Positions 53,362 to 62,473 of a DNA stretch of 64,000 nt are shown here, piece after piece (position 1 is the stretch's first letter; each line of letters starts with the position of its first letter). The translations under genes were made by a program, and so were the position numbers. The notes beneath the pieces were generated by a model. That model was not told where the DNA came from and searched no databases. It was given only the letters and a program-made list of their open reading frames with translations. The stretch comes from Desulfacinum sp. (GTDB lineage Bacteria > Desulfobacterota > Syntrophobacteria > Syntrophobacterales > DSM-9756): contig JACIYN010000006.1 of the NCBI GenBank assembly GCA_014359885.1, positions 1 through 64,000 of the forward strand. The letters are read 5' to 3'.

Positions 53362-54285
53362 CTACACGGGAGAGGCGTAGCGCAGATCTTCCCGAGCCCG
53401 GTCCAGATCCTCGTGGTGCTTGAGCAGGATGGATAGGGTCTGCCGGACGATCTCCCGATCCAAATGGGAAGCGTTCAGAAGCACCAGGGCCCGGGCCCAG
53501 TCGATGGTTTCGCTCACCGACGGCACCTTGCGCAGATCGTCCCCCCGAAGCTTGTGGACGAAGGCCACCACCTGACGGCCCAGCGCTTCGCTGACGTCGG
53601 GAACGTGCAGCCTGAGGATCTCCATTTCCCTTTCGGGGTCAGGGAAGGGCAGGTGCAGGTAGAGGCAGCGGCGGCGCAGCGCTTCGCCGATCTCCCGGGT
53701 GGCGTTGCTGGTCAGGAAGACGAAAGGGCGCCGGCGTGCCTTCAGGGTCCCCAGTTCGGGGATGGACACCTGGAAGTCGGAGAGAACCTCCAGCAAGAAG
53801 GCCTCGAATTCCTCGTCGGCCTTGTCCACTTCGTCCACAAGAAGAACCGCTCCGCCCGGGGCCTGGAGCGCCTGGAGGATGGGGCGCGGTTCCAGGAAGC
53901 CCTCGGAAAAGAAGAGGTCCCCCTGGTTTTGGATGCGCCGAAGGGCCTGTTCCAACGTGTCGGCGCCCTGGAGGAGTTGGTCCAGCTTTTCCCTGAGGAT
54001 CTGCGTGTAGAGGAGCTGCTTTCCGTACTTCCATTCGTAGAGGGCCTTGGATTCGTCCAGTCCTTCGTAGCACTGGAGGCGGATGAGGGGGAGGTCCAGC
54101 ACGGAGGCCGTGGCCTTGGCCAGCTCCGTTTTGCCCACGCCCGCAGGGCCTTCGATGAGAAGCGGTTTCTCCAACCGGGTGGCCACGTAGACGATGGAAG
54201 CGGACGCTTCGTCCAGGACGTACCCCTTTTGGGCATAGGCTTCCATGATCTGCCGGGGACTGCTGAAAACGCCGGAAGCGGGCAT
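53362..54285 (-). CDS. MoxR-family AAA+ ATPase
   Basis: A 307-residue MoxR/CoxD-type chaperone ATPase: Walker A EGPAGVGKTELA (about 40-51), Walker B LLVDEVDKADEEFE, sensor FLTSNATREIGEAL and the arginine-finger region RRRCLYLHLPFPD. AAGGAG precedes the ATG. It is paired with the VWA protein downstream and preceded by an acyl-CoA-dehydrogenase-like gene 14 bases away, the probable client. Confidence 0.93.
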   Translation of the reverse strand: MPASGVFSSPRQIMEAYAQKGYVLDEASASIVYVATRLEKPLLIEGPAGVGKTELAKATASVLDLPLIRLQCYEGLDESKALYEWKYGKQLLYTQILREKLDQLLQGADTLEQALRRIQNQGDLFFSEGFLEPRPILQALQAPGGAVLLVDEVDKADEEFEAFLLEVLSDFQVSIPELGTLKARRRPFVFLTSNATREIGEALRRRCLYLHLPFPDPEREMEILRLHVPDVSEALGRQVVAFVHKLRGDDLRKVPSVSETIDWARALVLLNASHLDREIVRQTLSILLKHHEDLDRAREDLRYASPV

Positions 54286-54299
54286 GGGATCTCCTTGGA

Positions 54300-55406
54300 T
54301 TAGGATTGGAAGGGGTTCTCTTCTTCAAGCCGCCGGAACCACTCCTCCCCCAGCTTTTTCTTCTTCAGTTCGTTGACATGGGAGGCCAGGCGGAGAATCG
54401 CCCGGGCGTCGGCCAGGGAGTCTTCCGGATGCGCGGCGGTTGAAGGTCCGGCTGCGGCCCAGCTTTCCAGCTCCTCCAGGGCCCCGGCGCCCAGATGGCG
54501 CAAGCCGCCCAGGATGAGCCGGATCTTCCGGACGGGTTCTTCGCCGTCCACGGCGGAGCCCACCCTTTCCATGAGCACCTCCATGGATTCCAGGCAGCAA
54601 AGGATCCGGCCCACACGGGCCATCCGCTCCGCGTCCCGGTCGCCGGGATCGGCATCCGCCGCCAGCCGGATTAGGCAGCGCCGGAGGCACCCCACCAGGA
54701 CGGCACTGAGGGCCACGTCCTCCAGGTCCCGAAAAGGGAGGATCACCTCCTCGTAGGCCCGGCCGGGGGTTCCCACCACGGCGGATGCGGGCACAGGAGT
54801 TCCCCGCAGGTGCACCGTGGCATGGGGACAACTTCTGAGGAAGGGAAACGTGGGACCGGATTCCACCTCCAGCCGGGGGGCATCCCGCGGAACCAGGAAG
54901 GCCGTGAAGGCTTTTTTCGAACCGTCCCGGCCCGTTTGGGCCGCCACCAGAAAGTGGGAGGCGAAGGTGCCGTTGGATACCGGTGTCTTAACGCCTTCCA
55001 ATGTCCAGGTTCCGTCCTTCTCCCAAGCCCTGCTTTGGAGCCGGGCCGGATGGGCCCCCACGCCGGGCTCGCTGACGGCCAGCGCCACGGAGGCTTCGCC
55101 CGAGGCCGCGCGGGGGAGGAGTGCCTCGCCCAGATGGGGAGTGAGAGGCAGGAGGAGGTGCCGGGAAATCACCAGGTGGATGCACCAACTGAGCCCCATG
55201 CCAGCGGGCATCCCCAGGGCCACGCACCGGGCGAGATAATGGAGAAAGGACGCAGTGTCCCTTCCCTGGCCTCCTGCGGCCCGGGGCAGGGTCCAGCCCA
55301 GCAGCCCCCACCGACCCAGGGCACCCCACAAGGCCGAAGAGAACACGTCCCCGGGCATTTCCCGGAATGGGCTCAGGAGCTCTTCCGGCGCTATAACGCG
55401 TGGCAT
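54300..55406 (-). CDS. Divergent acyl-CoA dehydrogenase family protein
   Basis: A 368-residue flavoprotein-like enzyme. The N-terminal helical and middle beta domains match ACADs (LGRWGLLGWTLPRAAGGQG, ALAVSEPGVGAHPARLQ, GVKTPVSNGTFASHFLVA), but the C-terminal helical domain is short and I cannot find a convincing catalytic Glu. It may act on a non-standard acyl-CoA or be non-catalytic. I use the ATG at 55406 (GAAGGA upstream) because the longer reading enters repeat sequence. First gene of the MoxR-VWA operon. Confidence 0.75.
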   Translation of the reverse strand: MPRVIAPEELLSPFREMPGDVFSSALWGALGRWGLLGWTLPRAAGGQGRDTASFLHYLARCVALGMPAGMGLSWCIHLVISRHLLLPLTPHLGEALLPRAASGEASVALAVSEPGVGAHPARLQSRAWEKDGTWTLEGVKTPVSNGTFASHFLVAAQTGRDGSKKAFTAFLVPRDAPRLEVESGPTFPFLRSCPHATVHLRGTPVPASAVVGTPGRAYEEVILPFRDLEDVALSAVLVGCLRRCLIRLAADADPGDRDAERMARVGRILCCLESMEVLMERVGSAVDGEEPVRKIRLILGGLRHLGAGALEELESWAAAGPSTAAHPEDSLADARAILRLASHVNELKKKKLGEEWFRRLEEENPFQS

Positions 55407-55497
55407 GGCGAGGTTTCCTTCGGGAGCGTCCATCCTAACGGCCGTGGCGAGGTTCGCCACCCCGCATGGATGAAAGAGCGAAACAAGAAACATTTTC

Positions 55498-55580
55498 TGT
55501 AGGAGCCGGCTTGCCGGCGATCCGAACCGCGGCCAAGGCCGCTCCTACAATCAAAGAGATTCGCGTTTATTCGCGGTTGT
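55498..55580. repeat. Repeat D copy
   Basis: GTAGGAGCCGGCTTGCCGGC to GGCCGCTCCTACAATCAAAG followed by TTCGCGTTTATTCGCGG. Close match to the copy at 46323. Confidence 0.85.
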
Positions 55581-55624
55581 CCTACACATGAACCCCCATC
55601 ACGGACGGCCCGTGACAACGAAGG

Positions 55625-55719
55625 ATGAAACGCACCTTGGGGAAGCAGACCCCTGTAGGGGCGAATGATTATTCGCCCCTACAGGCCGTGCGCACGAACG
55701 GAACGAGGTCGCGTATCAT
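55625..55719. repeat. Repeat A copy 7
   Basis: Core palindrome at 55653-55684; arms ATGAAACGC and GCGTATCAT. Confidence 0.9.
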
Positions 55720-56117
55720 ATAAGACCGTGCGATTTTTTCTTCGAGTGTCTCTTACTCCGCGTGAATAGCGGGCGGGGATGAACCCCGCCCCTACCCAAG
55801 GGGTCCGTGCCTTTTTGTAGGGGCGGGCTTTACGCCCGCCCTTCAGAACCTGTCCACGAGAAACAATCATCGAGTCCAGGGCCCTTCGGTTCTTCAGTGG
55901 CGCGGTGTGCGTCACGGACTTCGTTGTCATCGTCTGTCCTGATTCCTTTACCACGAGTGGGCTCCCGGGGCCAGGGCGCGGTGACGCTCGCCGACGGTAG
56001 GGGCGGTTCGAGAACCGCCCCGCCGTTTCGGCCGATGAGGCGGGCCTTGTTTTTCCCCTGGCTTTCGGCTAACGATCATGGCGATCGGAAAGGCGAAGAC
56101 GGCTACCGGAGCTCCTA

Positions 56118-56282
56118 GGAGCCCGTTCGAGAACGGCAGATTTACGCCGTTCAACGCCCATGTGTCATCCCCGCGAAGCTTGTCCCCGGCTTGAACGGGG
56201 AGCGGGGATCCAGAATTTCCAGTAAGTTATGGACTCCCGCTTGCGCGGGAGTGACGGTTTGCGGAGTTCTCGGACAGCCTCC
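56118..56282. repeat. Repeat B copy 3
   Basis: Begins GGAGCCCGTTCGAGAACGG, ends GTTCTCGGACAGCCTCC; internal order as in copy 1. It ends 25 bases before the DUF3786 start. Confidence 0.88.
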
Positions 56283-56306
56283 TGGGCGGTAAGGAAAGGA
56301 AGGGAC

Positions 56307-56918
56307 ATGGAAACGGGCTACGAAGGGATTCTCAGGGGATATCTGGAAAAGGCGTGGGCGCGGGGTGTGGAGGAGCTGGTTCGGGCGCTGCCCGCCGAGC
56401 TTCCATCCGATGGGGGGTTGCGCTTCCGGGCTTTCGGGACGGATTGCATGGTGCATCCGGATCGTATCACCCTGGACGGCCGTCCCGAAACGGGGGTGAA
56501 GGGCGTGCTCACGGCCATCTACTGTGCCTTCGCACCCAAGGAAGAATCTCCCCTGGAGCCCCTTGTGGCCTTCAAGGAAATCCCCAACAGCGGTCCCTAC
56601 CAGGCGGCCTTTGCGGCCAACGCAGAAAACCTCCTGGTGCCCCACGTGGATAAAATCCATGAAAAGCAGGAGGCCGTGCTGGCGGCGTTTTCCGGGCACC
56701 TCAACCCGGACGCCCCCGCCGGCGATTTTTCCTTCACCCTCTACCCCCTTCCCAAGATCCCCCTCTACTACATCTTCCATCTGCCCGACGAGGAATTCCC
56801 GGCGGCGGTGACGTGCCTCTTCGGCGGCAGCTCCCACGCCTTCATGCCGCTGGACGCCTTGGCGGACGTGGCCGAATACACGGGCCGCCGCCTCCTGGAA
56901 ATGCTCCGGACGGCCTAA
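56307..56918 (+). CDS. DUF3786 family protein
   Basis: A 203-residue soluble protein of the DUF3786 family, common in anaerobes with corrinoid or acetyl-CoA pathways. Recognisable parts are RFRAFGTDCMVHPD, WKEIPNS-type (here FKEIPNSGPYQAAF) and PLPKIPLYYIFHLPDEEFPA. AAGGAAAGGAAGG precedes the ATG. Function unknown. It is a single gene. Confidence 0.85.
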   Translation: METGYEGILRGYLEKAWARGVEELVRALPAELPSDGGLRFRAFGTDCMVHPDRITLDGRPETGVKGVLTAIYCAFAPKEESPLEPLVAFKEIPNSGPYQAAFAANAENLLVPHVDKIHEKQEAVLAAFSGHLNPDAPAGDFSFTLYPLPKIPLYYIFHLPDEEFPAAVTCLFGGSSHAFMPLDALADVAEYTGRRLLEMLRTA

Positions 56919-57030
56919 GTGGTTGACATGGAAGGATGAGTTTGTTAGTGGGGCGGTTGAGAAGGCGGAACGGCTGAGGTGATGATCGAAATCAGACGCT
57001 GAGAACGTGGAGACCGGACGACGGCCACCC

Positions 57031-57579
57031 ATGACGAGACGCCAGTTCTTCCAAAGGATCCTGACGGGCGGATGCGCCGCCGCCCTGACCCTCCTGATGG
57101 ACCAGGACGCCGATGCCGCCCCCTTTCGGGGGGCGTGCAGCGGTCGGATCAGCTTCTATAATCTCCATACCCAAGAATCCCTTTCGGTGCGCTACATGGG
57201 CTCCGGCGGACGGCTGGACCCGGCGGCGCTGCGCCGGCTGGACCACCTGTTCCGGTGCCATTACACGGGTCAGGTCCGCCCCATCGACCGGCGCCTCTAC
57301 ATGCTTCTGGACGCCGTTCGCAACCGGCTGGGCGTTGGGGACAAACCCTTCCTGCTCGTGTCCGGCTACCGCTCGCCCAGCTACAACGCCCTGCTCCGCA
57401 GGAACGGGCACGGGGTGGCCAAGAAGAGCTACCACCTGAGAGGCATGGCGGCCGACATCCGCATGGACGGCGTTCCGCTCACCGCCATCCGCAAAACGGC
57501 GGCGACCCTGCGCGCCGGCGGCATCGGCTCCTACCCCGATTTCATCCACCTGGACGTGGGCCCGGTGCGCTACTGGTAA
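57031..57579 (+). CDS. Tat-exported DUF882/YcbK-type peptidase-fold protein
   Basis: A 182-residue protein with a twin-arginine signal (MTRRQFFQRILTGG, hydrophobic stretch to residue about 25) and a peptidase M15-like domain (SGYRSPSYNALLRRNGHGVA, SYHLRGMAADIRMDG, DFIHLDVGPVRYW) with the zinc-site His and Asp pattern. Such proteins act on peptidoglycan. A GTG at 57007 would add eight residues; neither start has a strong ribosome site. The 3' end overlaps the convergent L,D-transpeptidase gene by 10 bases. Confidence 0.85.
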   Translation: MTRRQFFQRILTGGCAAALTLLMDQDADAAPFRGACSGRISFYNLHTQESLSVRYMGSGGRLDPAALRRLDHLFRCHYTGQVRPIDRRLYMLLDAVRNRLGVGDKPFLLVSGYRSPSYNALLRRNGHGVAKKSYHLRGMAADIRMDGVPLTAIRKTAATLRAGGIGSYPDFIHLDVGPVRYW

Positions 57580-59444
57580 GATCCAGTCGATGCGCCCTCC
57601 AGCCCCAGCGCCCTTTCCAGCACCCGATCCCGATTGTAGATGTCCTTCCGGAAATGAAGCACTCCGGCCTCATCCACCCAGGCCGTGAAATACACCAGGT
57701 GCACCCTGCACGGGCGGGGAAGGGGCACCACGTGCCTCTGCCCCGATGCGATCAGCTCTTCCATGCGTTCCCGCGTCCAGGACGGATCGTCCTGAAGCAC
57801 GAAAAGGGCCAGGTCCAGCGGTTTTTCCACACGGATGCACCCGTGGCTCAACGCCCGGTGGGGTTTCCGGAAAAGATGCCGATGGGGCGTGTCGTGAAGA
57901 TAGACGTTGAAGCGGTTGGGGAACATGAACTTGATGCGGCCCAAGGCGTTCCATGGGCCCGGTTTCTGGCGGAGTCTCCCCGGAAAAGCGGAGGGGGTGA
58001 TCCGGGACCAGTCGATGGTCGCGGGATCCAACACCGGGCTGTCCTCGCTCCATCCCGCCACCAGTTCGTAATGGTTTCGCTCCAGGTAGCCGGGGTCCTT
58101 CCGGATCTTGGGCAGGAGTTCCTTGACGGCGATGCTCCGGGGCACGTTCCAGTAGGGGTTGATCTCCAGGTAGCGCATTTCCTTGCTGAAAACGGGCGTT
58201 TTGGTCGCGCTTTCCCCCACGATGACGCGCATGGAAAGGACGACCCGGCCCTGGTCGTAGGCGGTGAGGGAAAAGTCCGCCGTGTTCACCAGAATGGAGC
58301 GGTCCCCCCATCGGCGCGGCAGCCAACGCCAGCGCTCCAGATTGGCCAGCATCTGCCGAAGGCGCTCCTCGGCGCTCACGTTGAGGGCCTCCAGGGTGCG
58401 GGGCCCCACCACGCCGTCCACTTCCAGCCCGTGACGGCCCTGGAACCTTCGAACGGCTTCTTCCAGTTCCCCGTCGAAAACCGCCGGGTCCGAAGAAGAC
58501 GGATGGGGCAGGTCGCCGCTTGCCGCCAGCCTGCGGCGAAGGGCGGCTACCCGCTCGTCCCGGTCCCCGGGGTGCAGGGTGGGGCCGGGCGGCACGGAGG
58601 GCCAGCCGCCCCGGGAGACCAGGGCGCGCTGGGAAGGGACGGCCGCCAGGAGTCGCCAATAATCCTCATGGGGCGGCGCGAAATGCCGCACGGTCCGCGC
58701 CACGTCCCCGTGCACCAGCAGATCGTTCAAGCCCTGGACGATGTCCGCCTTGTGCCGGGCCGAAAGCCACTGGGGATAGAGCTGTTCGGGGTCCACCCGG
58801 CCCGTGGCCAGATGGGAGCACAAAATCATGAAGGCGTCGGTGAGGACCACGTCCAGGCTCGCCGGTAGGCGGGGGTTCAAGGCACGCCCACGATTTCGGG
58901 CGTCTTCCACGGTTTCCAGCAACGCCCGGATGCAGGACCAATGGTAGTCCTCCGGGTTCAAGCCGTGGTCGCGGGCATGGGCCAGGACCTGTACCAGGGC
59001 GGGCACCAGGGGGCCCGACCCGTCTTCGGTGACCCAGGCGGGTCTGTAGTCCCGTCCGGCGTAGAAGCCGATGAGATCCCGATCGGCGTGGATTTTCTGG
59101 CACGCCACGAAAAGGGTTCGGGGCGGCGTGCCGTCGCCCAACAGGGTCCTGATGGTTTCCGGGAGCGTTTGCGCTCCGGCCGGGGCGGCGAGGAACAGCA
59201 GAAGAAGGACGACGGCAAGCCGGCGGGCGGGGTCCGCCAGGATCCTTCCTGGACCTGTCCCGCCACCGGAGAAGGGGCCGCCCTTTGGGGGCGGGACAAG
59301 AGGTTCTCGTTGGGATGGGGGTCTGTCCGGGGTTTCTTGCCACGGGTTCGGCTTGGGGTTCAAACCTACTCCCGGATCCGTTTCCGAGTGGACGGGTGCG
59401 GAGTGGCGGCAGTTCGTGCCGGAACAGGCAGACAGAGGGGTCAT
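57570..59444 (-). CDS. YcbB/LdtD-type L,D-transpeptidase
   Basis: A 624-residue peptidoglycan cross-linking enzyme. About 75 residues of Pro-rich N-terminus precede a signal anchor (RLAVVLLLLFLAAPAGA), then a scaffold domain, a peptidoglycan-binding domain (about 305-360; VFDGELEEAVRRFQGRHGLE) and the YkuD catalytic domain with SHGCIRVEKPLDLA containing the active Cys. ATG 59444 has AAGGAG 8 bases upstream, so the long N-terminus is real. Convergent with the DUF882 gene, which also acts on the wall. Confidence 0.92.
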   Translation of the reverse strand: MTPLSACSGTNCRHSAPVHSETDPGVGLNPKPNPWQETPDRPPSQREPLVPPPKGGPFSGGGTGPGRILADPARRLAVVLLLLFLAAPAGAQTLPETIRTLLGDGTPPRTLFVACQKIHADRDLIGFYAGRDYRPAWVTEDGSGPLVPALVQVLAHARDHGLNPEDYHWSCIRALLETVEDARNRGRALNPRLPASLDVVLTDAFMILCSHLATGRVDPEQLYPQWLSARHKADIVQGLNDLLVHGDVARTVRHFAPPHEDYWRLLAAVPSQRALVSRGGWPSVPPGPTLHPGDRDERVAALRRRLAASGDLPHPSSSDPAVFDGELEEAVRRFQGRHGLEVDGVVGPRTLEALNVSAEERLRQMLANLERWRWLPRRWGDRSILVNTADFSLTAYDQGRVVLSMRVIVGESATKTPVFSKEMRYLEINPYWNVPRSIAVKELLPKIRKDPGYLERNHYELVAGWSEDSPVLDPATIDWSRITPSAFPGRLRQKPGPWNALGRIKFMFPNRFNVYLHDTPHRHLFRKPHRALSHGCIRVEKPLDLALFVLQDDPSWTRERMEELIASGQRHVVPLPRPCRVHLVYFTAWVDEAGVLHFRKDIYNRDRVLERALGLEGASTGSYQ

Positions 59445-59776
59445 GTTTTCGGCTCCTTGACGTGGTCCGGTGGCATTTTCTGGGTGCATGGGATTCCGGT
59501 TGACGCGCCTCCTATTTTGGGCTTTGAATGGAAGGCGACGCAAGGGGTGGCGGAAACTTTTCCTTCACCCGGTTCGGCACAGGAGCGGGGCGGAGCATGT
59601 GCCTTTCGTCACATGAATCGGCGGCATCTCCGGCTCAAGGTCCCGGGTTTGTGGGGAGTTTGCCAGACATTCCGGTGGTCTGGACGGGAAATGTGCAACA
59701 CTAAAAAAAATGTTTCACAATGTTCGCCGCCTGTGCTAGAAGGAGTCCGGCCCATGGATGGCGGGATCAGAGGCCG
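59445..59776. other. 332-bp divergent region between the L,D-transpeptidase gene and the F0 operon
   Basis: No gene. The right end is AT-richer (CTAAAAAAAATGTTTCACAA) and carries the probable F0 promoter. No repeat elements. Confidence 0.6.
59713..59741 (+). promoter_or_regulatory. Possible sigma-70 promoter of the F0 operon
   Basis: TTTCAC, 17-base spacer, CTAGAA; weak boxes but correct spacing, 36 bases before the first start codon. Confidence 0.4.
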
Positions 59777-60001
59777 ATGAAAGATTTCAAGAAGAAACGG
59801 GATACCCTGGAATATCTGGCTCTGGTCACCCAGCTGGGGCTGACCATGGCGGGCAGCATCCTCTTCTGCTTCGTCATCGGCTACTTCCTGGACAAGTGGC
59901 TCCACACCAAGGGCCTTTTTCTGGTGATCTTCATCGTGCTGGGGGTTGTGGGAGGGGCCGTGACCGTCTATCGGCAGATCACCCAGTTGCCCAAGGAATG
60001 A
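59777..60001 (+). CDS. AtpZ/AtpI-family small F0 protein
   Basis: A 74-residue two-helix membrane protein (about 15-39 and 45-66) of the AtpZ type. LTMAGSILFCFVIGYFLDKWL is split over residues 22-42 and keeps the G-x-x-LD pattern of the family. It is first in F0 operons and proposed to aid c-ring assembly or Mg/Ca movement. The stop overlaps the next start (ATGA). Confidence 0.9.
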   Translation: MKDFKKKRDTLEYLALVTQLGLTMAGSILFCFVIGYFLDKWLHTKGLFLVIFIVLGVVGGAVTVYRQITQLPKE

Positions 60002-60423
60002 AGGGGGACCCATTGGAGAGGGCGGATCTTTCCGGCTACCACGGATACCAGCGGCGGTTGGCGCGGGGTGCCTTCACGGTGGCTGTCATGACAGGGCTCT
60101 TGGTCTACGTGGCGGGCTACGGCGCCGTGGCCAAGGGGCTGGTTTTGGGATCCCTCTTCAGCGTCCTCAATTTCGTTCTCATGGCCCAGATCCTTCCCTA
60201 CCAGCTGGGCGTGGGGGCCAACCGGACGAGGGCCACCGGGATCGCCCTGGGGTCTTTAGGGGTGCGTCTGGCTCTCATGGCCGTTCCCCTGATTGTGGCC
60301 GCGCGTTCCGACCGGTTCAATTTCTGGGCGGCGGCTGCGGGGCTTTTCACCATTCCCGTGGCGATCTTCGTGGATCACGCGATCCTGCAGCGGTTCAACC
60401 GCTTCCGGATGCAGGAGCATTGA
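59998..60423 (+). CDS. atpI: ATP synthase subunit I
   Basis: A 141-residue protein with four predicted helices and GSLFSVLNFVLMAQIL, typical of AtpI. It is proposed to help assemble the c ring, notably in sodium-type enzymes. Its ATG shares bases with the preceding stop. Followed by atpB after 62 bases. Confidence 0.85.
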   Translation: MKGDPLERADLSGYHGYQRRLARGAFTVAVMTGLLVYVAGYGAVAKGLVLGSLFSVLNFVLMAQILPYQLGVGANRTRATGIALGSLGVRLALMAVPLIVAARSDRFNFWAAAAGLFTIPVAIFVDHAILQRFNRFRMQEH

Positions 60424-60485
60424 GTCTATCTTTAACGGGTGCGTACTTTTTTTCCAGTTACGGGTCGGGGAATTTGAGGTAGACG

Positions 60486-61160
60486 ATGGAAGAGTTGACG
60501 AAAGTATGGACATGGTCGCTGGATGTCGCGGGGTTCCACTTGGTGTTCAACGCGACGACCATCGTGATGACCCTCACCATCATGGGACTTCTCATTGCGT
60601 TCGGCTGGTTCGCAACCCGGCAGACGGGTCTGGTCCCCAATCCCTTCCAGGTGGTGGCCGAGCTCTTCGTGGAGACCTTCTGGAACCTGACCAAGGACGC
60701 TCTCGACGAAGACATGGCCAAGACCTACTTCCCTCTCATCTGCTCCCTTTTCATGTTTTTGTTGCTCTGCAACTGGATCGGCATCTTTCCCTACATGGAA
60801 GAGCCCACCAAGGACCTGAACACCACGTTGGGACTGGGCATCATGGGGTTTTTCATCGCCCACTACGCGGGGATCAAGACCAAGGGGTTCGCCGCGTACG
60901 CCAAGGAATACTTCCAGCCGGTCTTTTTCATGATGCCCCTCAATGTGATCGGTGAGCTGGCCAAGGTCATCTCCATCTCCTTCCGTCTCTACGGCAACAT
61001 CATGGGCGGTTCCATTATCATCCTGGTGGTTTCCCACCTGGTGTACGGACTGCTCATACCACCTTTCTTGTATGCCTTCTTTGGGTTGTTCGTGGGTACC
61101 GTACAGGCGTTTGTGTTTACGATGTTAACGCTCGTCTACATCTCAGTGCAGGTAAAATAG
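60486..61160 (+). CDS. atpB: F0 subunit a
   Basis: A 224-residue membrane subunit that forms the ion half-channels. The stator Arg is Arg167 in ELAKVISISFRLYGNIMGG, preceded by PLNVIGE. Five to six helices. Length is short but normal for delta-proteobacterial enzymes. GAGGTAGACG precedes the ATG. Confidence 0.96.
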   Translation: MEELTKVWTWSLDVAGFHLVFNATTIVMTLTIMGLLIAFGWFATRQTGLVPNPFQVVAELFVETFWNLTKDALDEDMAKTYFPLICSLFMFLLLCNWIGIFPYMEEPTKDLNTTLGLGIMGFFIAHYAGIKTKGFAAYAKEYFQPVFFMMPLNVIGELAKVISISFRLYGNIMGGSIIILVVSHLVYGLLIPPFLYAFFGLFVGTVQAFVFTMLTLVYISVQVK

Positions 61161-61161
61161 T

Positions 61162-62136
61162 ATGGCTTTCGATCACGTGACTTGGATCAAGGCGGCATCG
61201 TACCTGGGTTCGGGATTGGCGGTGGGCTTTGGCGCCATCGGAGCGGCGCTCGGTGAGGGTTATACCGCCGGCAAGGCCAACCAAGTGCTGGCGTATCGGC
61301 CCCGCATGTCCGGCGACATCCTGAAGACCATGCTGGTGGGCCAGGCCGTGGCCGAATCGGCGGCGATCTTCGCCCTGGTGATCTCCATGCTGTTGGTCTT
61401 CGGTGGGTTGGGCGGGCCGACGCCCCTGTCGGCCTGGGCCTACTTGGGCGCGGGCCTGGCGGCGGGGCTTTCGGCCATCGGATCGGGCGTGGGGTCCGGT
61501 TTTCCCGCGGCGGCGGCCTGCGAGGGGATCGGGCGTCAGCCCAAGGCCAGCGGACAGGTGACCCTGATCATGCTCATTGGCTCGGCCATCACGCAGACGC
61601 CGTGCATCTTCGGCTTGGTCATCGCCTTTCTCCTGATGTTCGTGGATTTCAGCGCCAAGCCCTACTACCCCTATTGGGCGGCGCTGCTGGGAGCGGGGCT
61701 TTCCACGGGGCTGGCGGCCATCGGCCCGGGGGCCGGAGGCGGCCTGGTGGGGGCCAGCGCCTGTAAGAGCGTGGCGCGCCATCCCGAAGCCCAGCGTCCT
61801 GTGACCACGGCCATGCTGGTGGGCATCGGTACCACCCAGTCCACGGCCATTTACGGGTTTCTCATCAGCTTGATCCTGCTCTTCAAGAGCTTTCCGGCCA
61901 GTACCAGTTACGTACCTTCCTTTGCCCTGTTGGGTGCCGGCTTTGCCATGGGCTTCGGTGGGATCGGCCCGGGCATCGGTGAAGGCATCACCGGCGGTTA
62001 TGCCCTGGACCAGGTGGGGCGGATACCCGAAAAGGCGACGCTGTTGACACGGACCATGCTGGTGGGCCAGGCCGTGTCCGAGTCCACGGGTATCTACTCG
62101 CTGGTAGTGGCGCTGCTGCTGGTGCTGAACGCATAA
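61162..62136 (+). CDS. F0 subunit c concatemer: four fused c hairpins
   Basis: A 324-residue, eight-helix protein made of four tandem c-subunit hairpins (about 1-82, 90-162, 170-243, 251-324). The ion-binding carboxylate is Glu65 in hairpin 1 and Glu307 in hairpin 4, but Gln145 and Gln226 in hairpins 2 and 3. The helix-1 residue equivalent to position 32 is Glu, Ser, Gly and Glu in turn. Hairpin 4 has the full sodium-type E-S-T-x-x-Y set; hairpin 1 lacks Thr and Tyr. It starts one base after atpB and precedes a normal single-hairpin atpE. It would give a ring with half the usual carboxylates per hairpin. Confidence 0.93.
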   Translation: MAFDHVTWIKAASYLGSGLAVGFGAIGAALGEGYTAGKANQVLAYRPRMSGDILKTMLVGQAVAESAAIFALVISMLLVFGGLGGPTPLSAWAYLGAGLAAGLSAIGSGVGSGFPAAAACEGIGRQPKASGQVTLIMLIGSAITQTPCIFGLVIAFLLMFVDFSAKPYYPYWAALLGAGLSTGLAAIGPGAGGGLVGASACKSVARHPEAQRPVTTAMLVGIGTTQSTAIYGFLISLILLFKSFPASTSYVPSFALLGAGFAMGFGGIGPGIGEGITGGYALDQVGRIPEKATLLTRTMLVGQAVSESTGIYSLVVALLLVLNA

Positions 62137-62191
62137 ACGTGACTTGAGAGTCTTTAGTGGAACCAATGGAATAGACCAAAAGGGGAGGTAA

Positions 62192-62449
<258 letters not shown>

Positions 62450-62473
62450 GACTCGAAAAAAGGCGTGTGAGCC

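Larger units (their letters stand above)
55407..56306. other. 900-bp repeat-filled gap, no genes
   Basis: In order: a GTGGCGAGGTTCGCCACCCC stem (55443-55462), repeat D (55498-55580), repeat A copy 7 (55625-55719), two short palindromes GTAGGGGCGG...CCGCCC (55817-55842 and 55998-56025), and repeat B (56118-56282). No ORF with a credible start. Confidence 0.7.

Noticed and set aside
55679-55954. 91-codon minus-strand frame in the 900-bp gap
   Set aside because: Covers repeat A and other palindromes; no ribosome site and no domain.
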